This document shows, one piece after another, positions 51,748 through 59,782 of a stretch of DNA of 64,000 nt (positions within the stretch are counted from its first letter, which is position 1; the number at the start of each line of letters is the position of its first letter). The stretch is from RGIG5612 sp045616165 (GTDB lineage Bacteria > Bacillota > Clostridia > Lachnospirales > Lachnospiraceae), in contig JAZLGF010000023.1 in the NCBI GenBank assembly GCA_045616165.1, positions 5,997-69,996 of the forward strand, given 5' to 3'. The notes below the pieces were generated by a model that made no database searches, was not told the DNA's origin, and saw only the letters and a program-made list of their open reading frames with translations. The translations under genes and the position numbers were made by a program.

Positions 51748-53256
51748 TTAAATCATTACATCTATAATTTCGTTTTCGGAAAGTTCCTTACTTCTTAAAA
51801 ACTCTCCTGCAAATTCGCCATCTTTCAATATGATTATCCTATCGCTCATACCTAATAGTTCAGTCATTTCTTCAGATATCATAATGATAGATGTTCCTTT
51901 TTTTCTCATATCATTAATCAAAGCATACATCGCAGCTTTAACGCCGATATCAACACCTCTAGTTGGGCAATCAAGAATAAGAATGTCACAATCTCTTCCA
52001 ATCCATTTTCCAAAAACTACTTTTTGTTTATTTCCGCCTGAAAGATATTGAACATCTTGTTTAATAGATGCACATTTTATAGACAAGTCATTAACTTGCT
52101 TCATAACATAGTCATTACATGCCTTTTGGCTTAAATAAAGTCCTTTTTGAAGTTTGTCAAATCCTGCTGCAAGAATATTATCTTTAATGCTTTCAGTAAG
52201 AACCAAAGCTTCTTTATCTCTATCTTTTGATACATACCCAAATCCATGAAGAAGTGCCTCTCTAGCACTCTTGATTTCATCTCCAGAACGCATGTCTACA
52301 ACTCTACCACTTAATATAGTAGCTTCACCGAAGCATGCCTTTCCAAGTTCATGCATTCCACAGTGCGATAGTCCACCAATACCTAATATCTCACCTTTAT
52401 GAAGTTCCATAGAAAAATTCATTAACATTCCCTGGCCGGTTGTTACATCTTCTACTTTAAGTACAACTTCATCTGACACTGGTTCACCATAATCACTTCT
52501 GTAATATTCGCCAGTCATTTCTCTGCCTACCATATGTCTTTTTATAACAACTTCGTCAAATTCTTCTCTATCTAAAGTTGCTATAAGTTTTCCATCTCGT
52601 AAAACTGTCAGTGTATCGCAAATTTCCATAAGTTCTTCAAGGTCATGTGAAATAAATACAACTGCTTTATTCTCATCACGCATTTTTTTCATAATGTTGT
52701 AGATAATTACACGACCTTGTTGTGACAAAGCTGTAGTAGTTTCATCTACTACAAGCATTTCCGGATTCATGTATACAGTTTTAGCAATCTCTACTAACTT
52801 TCTATCTTGCATATTTAAAGTATCTATCAACGCCAATGGATCTACATTCTCAAATCCAATTGAATCCAACGCTTTCTTGGCTTCATTACTCATCTTTTTT
52901 TTGTTTATAAATACTTTTCCAAATTTTGCTTCTTCACCTAGAAAAATATTTTCAGCAATAGAAATACCAGGAACTGTACCTTGTTCCTGTACTATCATTC
53001 CTATTCCTAGGCTTGTTCCTTCTATCATTGTTGATGGTTTATGTAGATTGCCTTTGAAAAACATTTCACCGCTTGTTGGCGGTTGCATGCCAGCGGCAAT
53101 AGACGTAATGGTAGATTTACCTGAACCATTCTCCCCAATTAGACCTGTAATTTTACCCCTGTAGACCTTAAAATCAACTTCATCAAGAGCTATTGTAGGC
53201 CCAAAGTGTTTAGAAAGTTTTTTAGTTTCAAATATTATTTCATCATGTTCTGACAT
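51748..53256 (-). CDS. ribose-type ABC transporter ATPase with two nucleotide-binding domains
   Basis: A 502-residue RbsA/MglA-type ATPase. The first domain has Walker A GENGSGKST and VVDETTTALSQQG. The second has a degenerate P-loop (GIGGLSHCGMHELG) but an intact signature LSGGNKQKV and ILDCPTRGVD. This asymmetry is usual for the family. The ATG at 53256 is preferred because GGGG precedes it at fair distance; an in-frame GTG at 53274 has no ribosome binding site. It is the first gene of the operon running down to 41,929. Confidence 0.93.
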   Translation of the reverse strand: MSEHDEIIFETKKLSKHFGPTIALDEVDFKVYRGKITGLIGENGSGKSTITSIAAGMQPPTSGEMFFKGNLHKPSTMIEGTSLGIGMIVQEQGTVPGISIAENIFLGEEAKFGKVFINKKKMSNEAKKALDSIGFENVDPLALIDTLNMQDRKLVEIAKTVYMNPEMLVVDETTTALSQQGRVIIYNIMKKMRDENKAVVFISHDLEELMEICDTLTVLRDGKLIATLDREEFDEVVIKRHMVGREMTGEYYRSDYGEPVSDEVVLKVEDVTTGQGMLMNFSMELHKGEILGIGGLSHCGMHELGKACFGEATILSGRVVDMRSGDEIKSAREALLHGFGYVSKDRDKEALVLTESIKDNILAAGFDKLQKGLYLSQKACNDYVMKQVNDLSIKCASIKQDVQYLSGGNKQKVVFGKWIGRDCDILILDCPTRGVDIGVKAAMYALINDMRKKGTSIIMISEEMTELLGMSDRIIILKDGEFAGEFLRSKELSENEIIDVMI

Positions 53257-53274
53257 AAAAATACCCCAATCCAC

Positions 53275-53589
53275 AAGCTGAAATCTAATTTATTTTATTA
53301 CACACCCATAATTATAGTTTATGATAACAAGTATATTTTTATATTTCGTCCATTCTATTATTGAGTTAACCTTCTTTTTTTTACTTTGTTTGTATTTGTT
53401 TTTTTATTACATTAAAATCTTTCTACTTTTTTACTATTTTAAATTAAAATATTTCTATTTTTTTAACTATATGTTATTATTGCATTATATCCAGACATAA
53501 TATTCATTTTATAATATTTATTTGTTATTTTTTACTAAACAATACTCGTTTTTTTTGTGAAAATAATATATATTCAGGAGATAATAACC
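53275..53589. other. divergent regulatory region between the ABC operon and the AraC gene
   Basis: About 315 bp, very AT-rich, with T-tracts and A/T phasing that may curve the DNA. It must hold the AraC-type regulator's binding sites; I cannot identify them without comparison. No catabolite-responsive (cre) site is evident. Confidence 0.5.
53311..53316 (-). promoter_or_regulatory. -10 box of the rhamnoside operon
   Basis: A perfect TATAAT on the minus strand, about 48 nt upstream of the predicted start codon allowing for the usual distance to +1. No -35 match is present at 16-18 bp, as expected for an activator-dependent promoter. Confidence 0.45.
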
Positions 53590-56037
53590 ATGGCCAATAT
53601 TACAGTAAAAACATCAAACCATATTTCTACAGACTTTACTTGGAGCGAAAAATTACAATTCTTTTTTATTCTTAACGGATTCGTTCACATGCAAGTTAAT
53701 TCTGATAATTATGTGCTTAATAAAAATGATTTCTTTTTTATCAAACCTTATGAATTTTATTGTTGCTTAAATTCCGATGATTCGTGCAAATACTTTATTG
53801 TTGAAGTTCCTCTAGAAATTATTGAATCGGCATGTCCAGATTTTAGATTATATACTTTTGCAAATAGATTTATCCGTTCTGGAAACGAAGATGCGTCATA
53901 TAATGAAATATGTTCAAACCTTGCTTCAATAGCATTAAACAACTTCGAAAAGCCTTCTGACAATCTATTAAAATATCGTTGCGTTCTTAATATTACTGAA
54001 ATCATTATTCGAAATTTTTTGGTAACACTAGAGCAAGAAAATGACATAGTTAAAGAAAAAGAATCTCAACAAATTTTTTCTATTTTCCACTATATCGAAG
54101 ATCATTACGCTGAAAACTTTTCACTTAGTGATATTTCAAAAGCATGTCATTTTCACCCTCAATATTTTTCGGTATATTTTAAAAAGAAATTTAAAACAAA
54201 TTTTACCGACTTCTTAAATTCTTTTAGGGTTAACAAAAGTATTTCCTTATTAAATTCCGGAAAAAAAAGTATTCTTGATGTTGCCTTGGCTGTTGGTTTT
54301 AACAATCATAAAACTTATTCTTCTGCTTTCAAGAAACAATACAATCTTACTCCTGGTCAATTTAGACAACGTCTTAAACTTAATCCGATATCTAACGATG
54401 ATGTAAATATCAATGAAACTGATTTTGAGGATTTATTAAACTTTGCTAATAAAGAAAAAAACTATTCTGTTTTTTCTAATATTCCTCGTAAAATTAAAAA
54501 TATTTCTTTCTCGTACGACGATTCAGTATGTATTAACAACAAAATGCTTAAAGGTATTACCGTGGGAAGAGCTATCTCCTGTCTAAGGCAAGAAGTTCAA
54601 AATCAACTATCAAAAGTTATTAAAACAATGCCTTTGGACTTTATTCGAATACGTGATATTTTTTCCGACGACATGTTTGTATATTATGAAGATGCAGACA
54701 AGAATCAATCTTATAGTTGGAAATATATTGACGAAATCCTTGATTACATTCTCTCGTTAAATATTATCCCTTTTATAGAAATAGGATATATGCCTAGCCA
54801 GCTGGCATCTAAAAAGCAATATGCTGGATGGCAATACCATCCAAATATCAGTTATCCAAAATCAATAGAAAAATGGATGCTTCTTATTTCAAAATTTATT
54901 GAGCATTTAAATATTCGTTATGGAAAACAGCAAGTACATACATGGATTTTTGATTTTTGGACATCCCCTAACCTAAATCTTTCCGATGGATATTGGAGAG
55001 AAAGTAAAGAAAAGTTTTTCACATTTTATGAAGCCACTTACAATGCTATAAAAAGAACTGACCCGGAAATATTTTTTGGCACGCCAAACTTTTCATACCC
55101 TTCGGGTCTTTTATGGTATAAAGATTTTTTAGATTTTGCTTATCAAAAAAATCTTTCTCCTAGTTTTATAGGCGTACATTTATATAATTGCGGCGATGGT
55201 CTTGGTGATAACAAACAAGACTTTATGCGTTACACATCTTATGATGAAAATCAAGAAGTTTTTGACTTTCGTCCTGAAATGAATGTCATCTCTGATTCCC
55301 TTCTTACCGTTTATAAGTTAATTAAAGAGAGTCCTTTCCCAGACCTTAAAATAATTGTAGATGATTGGAGTTTAACTTTTAATCCTACTGACTATTTAAG
55401 AGATACTTGTTTTATGGCTCCATATATTTGTAAAACATTTTTTGATATTAGTCCTAATCTTTTAGCTGGAAGTTTTACATCCCTTTCAGACATAAACGAA
55501 GAATATTATAGTACAGATAAAATGTTCCCTGGAGGCCAAGGTCTTTTTGAGTATCACGGTATTCCTAAAGCCTCATTTTTTGGATTAGTATACTCTTATA
55601 GATTTAGTAAAAACATTTTGCAATCAGAAAATAACTATATCATTGGAAAAACACATGATGGTTTTGAAATCCTGCTTTACAATACTGGAACAGGTGGTCG
55701 CAATGAAATTCTAGATAAGTATGCTTTGCCATCGTATAACAATAGATATTCAACTTTTACAAAATCAGGTGTTATGGATTTTAACATTGTCGCACGATTA
55801 CGACCTGGTACCTACTCTATAACTATAAATAGATTAAATCGTAACGTAGGTTCTTCTTATGATTTATGGCAAAAGATGGGATCTCCAAAACGTCCCGATA
55901 GAGAAATTGTTGACTACTTAAAACATACAAGTGCCCCTTCTATCACATATCGTCAAGAGCGCACACAAAATTATATTTATATTAACGAAACCGTTGATCC
56001 TTTCGGAATTTCATATATCTCTATAAAAATGCTATAA
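53590..56037 (+). CDS. AraC-type regulator fused to a GH39-like domain without catalytic glutamates
   Basis: An 815-residue protein from the ATG at 53590, which has AGGAG upstream (an in-frame ATG at 53557 does not). Residues 1-130 look like an AraC cupin, 165-262 are the double helix-turn-helix (FSLSDISKACHFHPQYFSVYF; ILDVALAVGFNNHKTYSSAFKKQY), and about 310-815 match a GH39 beta-xylosidase-like domain. The expected acid/base motif WNEPN is WTSPN (457-461) and the expected TEW nucleophile is DDW (591-593). So the domain is probably a non-catalytic sugar sensor. It is divergent from the glycoside operon and is likely its activator. Confidence 0.9.
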   Translation: MANITVKTSNHISTDFTWSEKLQFFFILNGFVHMQVNSDNYVLNKNDFFFIKPYEFYCCLNSDDSCKYFIVEVPLEIIESACPDFRLYTFANRFIRSGNEDASYNEICSNLASIALNNFEKPSDNLLKYRCVLNITEIIIRNFLVTLEQENDIVKEKESQQIFSIFHYIEDHYAENFSLSDISKACHFHPQYFSVYFKKKFKTNFTDFLNSFRVNKSISLLNSGKKSILDVALAVGFNNHKTYSSAFKKQYNLTPGQFRQRLKLNPISNDDVNINETDFEDLLNFANKEKNYSVFSNIPRKIKNISFSYDDSVCINNKMLKGITVGRAISCLRQEVQNQLSKVIKTMPLDFIRIRDIFSDDMFVYYEDADKNQSYSWKYIDEILDYILSLNIIPFIEIGYMPSQLASKKQYAGWQYHPNISYPKSIEKWMLLISKFIEHLNIRYGKQQVHTWIFDFWTSPNLNLSDGYWRESKEKFFTFYEATYNAIKRTDPEIFFGTPNFSYPSGLLWYKDFLDFAYQKNLSPSFIGVHLYNCGDGLGDNKQDFMRYTSYDENQEVFDFRPEMNVISDSLLTVYKLIKESPFPDLKIIVDDWSLTFNPTDYLRDTCFMAPYICKTFFDISPNLLAGSFTSLSDINEEYYSTDKMFPGGQGLFEYHGIPKASFFGLVYSYRFSKNILQSENNYIIGKTHDGFEILLYNTGTGGRNEILDKYALPSYNNRYSTFTKSGVMDFNIVARLRPGTYSITINRLNRNVGSSYDLWQKMGSPKRPDREIVDYLKHTSAPSITYRQERTQNYIYINETVDPFGISYISIKML

Positions 56038-56043
56038 AGCTTT

Positions 56044-56622
56044 CTATAATTTTAATATGATTCCCAGGCCAGCAGCGATTAATATATAAATAATTGGGTG
56101 CCCTTTGAATGTTTTCATAATTGCAAACATGAAAACAAACACTAATAATGCTACCCAATTTATATGTGTAAAGATATCTCCTAGATGGCTAAACATGTCA
56201 AAAGTAATTTTTTCTATATCAAAAAATACTACTAAAATTACGTTAAGCGCTGCTGCCGCAATAAGCGCGGTTGAGGCAGGACGCAATATATGAAATCCAC
56301 CTTGCACGAATCTATTTGTTTTGAATCTATCTAAGATACGGGCAATTATTAATATAACAACTACTGACGGTAATATAAGGCTAAGTGTTGAAAGAATTGC
56401 TCCTGCTAATCCATTCGTTATATAGCCTGCATACGTCGCCATGTTGACTCCTACTGGTCCCGGGGTTGCTTCCGATACAGCAATAAAATTTAATATATCA
56501 TGGTGCGTAAACCATCCAAACTTATCACTCATTTCATAAAGAAACGGAATAGTTGCAAGTCCTCCACCAATAGCGAAAAGCCCCGTCTTCATAAAGTTAA
56601 GGCACATAAGAAGTAATGTCAT
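56044..56622 (-). CDS. CHR family chromate-type transporter, second half-size protein
   Basis: A 192-residue membrane protein with GGGLATIPFL and ATPGPVGVNMATYAG, the CHR motifs. Short-chain CHR proteins work as pairs with opposite topologies; the partner gene overlaps by 4 bp. The natural substrate in anaerobes is unclear. It is the last gene of the cysS-mrnC-rlmB run and convergent with the AraC gene. Confidence 0.88.
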   Translation of the reverse strand: MTLLLMCLNFMKTGLFAIGGGLATIPFLYEMSDKFGWFTHHDILNFIAVSEATPGPVGVNMATYAGYITNGLAGAILSTLSLILPSVVVILIIARILDRFKTNRFVQGGFHILRPASTALIAAAALNVILVVFFDIEKITFDMFSHLGDIFTHINWVALLVFVFMFAIMKTFKGHPIIYILIAAGLGIILKL

Positions 56623-57215
56623 TTTGCACCTCCACTTTTATTGTTCTTATCTTTTATTCCTGGCATTTTCTCGCCCATAACAATTGTAAGAATAACGCTG
56701 ATAGCAATTATTGTTAAAACGATAAAAACTGTTGGAAAGCGTGTGAATGCCGCAACTAAAAATACACAGACAAATACAACTAAAGTTAGCCAATCTACTA
56801 CTGTCTTTTTTATAAAACCAATTGTTGCATTTATTATGAGGACGCATACGCAAATTCTAATTCCTGCGAATGCATGTAAAACATATTCATTATTTGCAAA
56901 ATTGGAAAGAATAGCAGCGATAATGCAAATAATAATTATTGATGGCGTTACTACGCCTAGAGTTGCCCATATAGCGCCCCAAATTCCACCTTTTTTTCTG
57001 CCAACAAAGGTTGAAACATTAACGGCAATTACTCCGGGAGTTATCTGGGAGATTGCTATATAATCGAGAAGTTCTTCTCTATCTATCCATTTTTTCTTTT
57101 CGCCTAGTTCCTTGCTTATAATAGCAACCATGGCATACCCACCACCAAAGGTGCATATGCCAATCTTAAACATAGTCCAATATATATCAAAATATTTTTT
57201 GATACGTTCTTTCAT
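56619..57215 (-). CDS. CHR family chromate-type transporter, first half-size protein
   Basis: A 198-residue membrane protein with FGGGYAMVAII and ITPGVIAVNVSTFVG. It is one half of a split CHR pair. It overlaps rlmB by 4 bp and the partner by 4 bp, so translation is coupled. Confidence 0.88.
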   Translation of the reverse strand: MKERIKKYFDIYWTMFKIGICTFGGGYAMVAIISKELGEKKKWIDREELLDYIAISQITPGVIAVNVSTFVGRKKGGIWGAIWATLGVVTPSIIIICIIAAILSNFANNEYVLHAFAGIRICVCVLIINATIGFIKKTVVDWLTLVVFVCVFLVAAFTRFPTVFIVLTIIAISVILTIVMGEKMPGIKDKNNKSGGAK

Positions 57216-57979
57216 CTATTTTGTCTAACATATTCCCATGCTAAGATGCCTGCTGCCACCGAAGCATTAAGTGAATCTATGTCTCCCTTCATAGGAATGC
57301 TTATTGTGAAATCGCATTTTTCTTTTACTAAATGACTTACCCCATTTCCTTCGTTTCCGATAACAAGTCCTATTGCTCCTTTAAGATTCGCATCATACAT
57401 ACGCTGCCCGTCCATATCTGCACATGCAAACCAAATACCTTTTTCCTTAAGGCTATCAATTGTTTGAGCAATATTAGTAACTTTTGCAATTAATGTATGT
57501 GAAACCGCTCCTGCGCTAGATTTTGCTACTGTTGCATTTACCGTAGCACTTCTATGCTTTGGAATAATTACCCCATGCGCGCCAGCAAGGTTCGCGCTTC
57601 TAATTATTGCACCAAGATTATGTGGATCTTCTATACCATCTAAAACAAAAATAAATGGCTTTTCACCCTTTTCTTCTGCCAAAGCTAAAATATCTTCTAC
57701 TTCAGCATATTTGATAGCTGATAAATTTAAGATAACTCCTTGATGGTGACCTGTTTCACTCATGCTATCAAGTTTCTCTTTTGGAACAGCCACTGTTAAA
57801 ACTTTACGTTTTTTTGCCTCAGCAAAAATAGTTACAAGAGGGCCATCTTTTATGCCCTCTTGTATATATAATTTATCAATATTTTCACTTGTCTTTAAGC
57901 ATTCAAGTACAGGATTTCTACCCTCTACCATCAACTTATTGCTATCATTATTTGTTTTTTTGGTATTGTTTGATTCCAT
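57212..57979 (-). CDS. rlmB: 23S rRNA (guanosine-2'-O)-methyltransferase RlmB
   Basis: A 255-residue SpoU/TrmH methyltransferase. The N-terminal substrate-binding domain starts VEGRNPVLECLK; the SPOUT knot has NLGAIIRSANLAGAHGVIIP, GNEGNGVSHLV and SIPMKGDIDSLNASVAAG. It methylates a guanosine in 23S rRNA using S-adenosylmethionine. The start at 57979 overlaps mrnC by 32 bp; Met17 (57931) is a possible shorter start, and neither has a strong ribosome binding site. The cysS-mrnC-rlmB order is classic in Firmicutes. Confidence 0.94.
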   Translation of the reverse strand: MESNNTKKTNNDSNKLMVEGRNPVLECLKTSENIDKLYIQEGIKDGPLVTIFAEAKKRKVLTVAVPKEKLDSMSETGHHQGVILNLSAIKYAEVEDILALAEEKGEKPFIFVLDGIEDPHNLGAIIRSANLAGAHGVIIPKHRSATVNATVAKSSAGAVSHTLIAKVTNIAQTIDSLKEKGIWFACADMDGQRMYDANLKGAIGLVIGNEGNGVSHLVKEKCDFTISIPMKGDIDSLNASVAAGILAWEYVRQNR

Positions 57980-58328
57980 ACTCTAATATTTCTTTAACCC
58001 TATCTAATTGACCATTAAGATAAAGATGTCCAATCAAGCTTTCAAGTCCTGTTGCTTTTCTGTATTGAGCCGGTGTACAACTTTTTGGAACTGATGCGCT
58101 CTTTGCATTTCTTCCACGTTTATAAACCGCTTCTTCATCATCCGAAAGAACCGGAAGAATAATATCTACGATTTCTGATTGGGCAACTGCTTTGGAAAGT
58201 TTTGTAGTCATTTTATTTAATGTATTTACATCTCCATTGAAGCCTCTTAACTCATGTTCACGAACAAAAAGTTCATAAACTGCATCACCTATAAATGCTA
58301 AATTTAAACTGCTTATGTTCTGTGCCAT
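57948..58328 (-). CDS. mrnC: mini-ribonuclease III
   Basis: A 126-residue RNase III catalytic domain without a dsRNA-binding domain. The signature is LAFIGDAVYELFVRE (Asp15 and Glu19). Mini-III trims the ends of 23S rRNA precursor. GAGGGAG precedes the ATG. It overlaps cysS by 16 bp and rlmB by 32 bp. Confidence 0.95.
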   Translation of the reverse strand: MAQNISSLNLAFIGDAVYELFVREHELRGFNGDVNTLNKMTTKLSKAVAQSEIVDIILPVLSDDEEAVYKRGRNAKSASVPKSCTPAQYRKATGLESLIGHLYLNGQLDRVKEILEYGIKQYQKNK

Positions 58329-59719
58329 TTTACTCCCTCTCTTGTATCTTCGAGAACTATTCCCATTTCGGTTAGTTTCTCTCTTATTTTATCTGCCCTA
58401 GCAAAGTCTTTTTCTTTTCTTGCGGCCTGACGTTCTTCAATCATTTTTTCTACTTCTTCATCTAATGACTCCTCAGGCTTGTCTAAAATAATTCCTAAAA
58501 TATCGCACATTATAACAAGTCTTTTTTCTGCCAGCTCGCAAAGTTCTGTAGAAGAATTATCTTTAATATTTGTATTTATTGCGCGAACGAATTCAAATAC
58601 TGCTGCGATTGCATCAGCCGTATTGCAATCGTCGTCCATAGCTTTTTCAAATTTTGCAAGATAATCAGCGCCAAAGTCTTTATCTTCGCCTTCATCAAAA
58701 CAAAATGATCTTCCATCAGCGTTTTGTTCTGCGTAATCTAATTTCTTCTTAGCATTAAGTATTCTTTCAAGTCCTGCTTTAGCACTTTCCATTAATTCAT
58801 CCGAGAAATTAAGTGGACTTCTATAATGTGCGCTAAGCATGAAAAATCTCAAAACTTGTAAATCATACCTCTGTGCTATATCTCTTACAGTAAAGAAATT
58901 TCCTGCACTTTTGCTCATCTTGCTTCCATTAATATTTAAGAAAGCATTGTGCATCCAATAATTAGCAAAAGTAGTTCCGTTTGCTGCCTCACTTTGAGCT
59001 ATCTCATTTTCATGATGTGGGAAAATCAAATCTTCTCCACCCGCATGAATATCAATTGTATCTCCAAGATATTTTTTGCTCATTACCGAGCATTCAATAT
59101 GCCAACCCGGTCTTCCTTCGCTATACTTACTTGACCAGAAAGGTTCGCCTTCTTTTTTAGGCTTCCAAAGAACAAAGTCCGTTGGATCTTCTTTTTCATC
59201 TTCACCAGTAACTTTAATATCTCTATGACCACTTTGCATATCATCTAATTTTTTCTTAGAGAGTTTTCCATATTCCACAAACTGTTTCGTTCTAAAATAA
59301 ACAGTTCCATTAGCTTCATACGCAAAGCCTTTTTCTATTAAAATGTCAATCATGTCGAGCATTCCGTCAATTTCTTTTGTTGCCTGTGGTGCAATATCAG
59401 CCTCCCTTACATTCATTGCTGCCATATCTTTTTTGCATTCTTCAATATAGCGCTCAGAAATTGTAGCTGCATCAACATCTTCTTCAATAGCTTTTTTGAT
59501 TATTTTATCGTCAACATCTGTGAAGTTTGAAACATATGTAACATCATAACCTTTATATTCTAAATACCTTCTAAAGGTATCGAAAACAATCATCGGTCTG
59601 GCATTGCCAATATGAATAAGATTGTAGACTGTTGGTCCACAAACATACATCTTAACTTTACCTTCCTCGATTGGAACAAAATCTTCTTTTTGAGCTGTTA
59701 AAGTATTGTAAATCTTCAT
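58313..59719 (-). CDS. cysS: cysteinyl-tRNA synthetase
   Basis: A 468-residue class I synthetase with YVCGPTVYNLIHIGNARP (zinc cysteine and HIGN) and KMSKSAGNF. It charges tRNA-Cys. AGGAAG precedes the ATG, and a promoter lies just upstream, so this is the first gene of the cysS-mrnC-rlmB-CHR operon. No T-box fits in the short leader. Confidence 0.97.
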   Translation of the reverse strand: MKIYNTLTAQKEDFVPIEEGKVKMYVCGPTVYNLIHIGNARPMIVFDTFRRYLEYKGYDVTYVSNFTDVDDKIIKKAIEEDVDAATISERYIEECKKDMAAMNVREADIAPQATKEIDGMLDMIDILIEKGFAYEANGTVYFRTKQFVEYGKLSKKKLDDMQSGHRDIKVTGEDEKEDPTDFVLWKPKKEGEPFWSSKYSEGRPGWHIECSVMSKKYLGDTIDIHAGGEDLIFPHHENEIAQSEAANGTTFANYWMHNAFLNINGSKMSKSAGNFFTVRDIAQRYDLQVLRFFMLSAHYRSPLNFSDELMESAKAGLERILNAKKKLDYAEQNADGRSFCFDEGEDKDFGADYLAKFEKAMDDDCNTADAIAAVFEFVRAINTNIKDNSSTELCELAEKRLVIMCDILGIILDKPEESLDEEVEKMIEERQAARKEKDFARADKIREKLTEMGIVLEDTREGVKWHRT

Positions 59720-59754
59720 ATTAACTTCCTATATGGTTTCTTTTCACTTCCATA

Positions 59755-59782
59755 GTGTACCAAAAAAACTCTAATTGTCAAC
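59755..59782 (-). promoter_or_regulatory. promoter of cysS
   Basis: Minus strand: TTGACA (59777-59782), 16-bp spacer, TACACT (59755-59760) with an upstream TG. The -35 overlaps the stop codon of the surface-protein gene. Confidence 0.65.
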
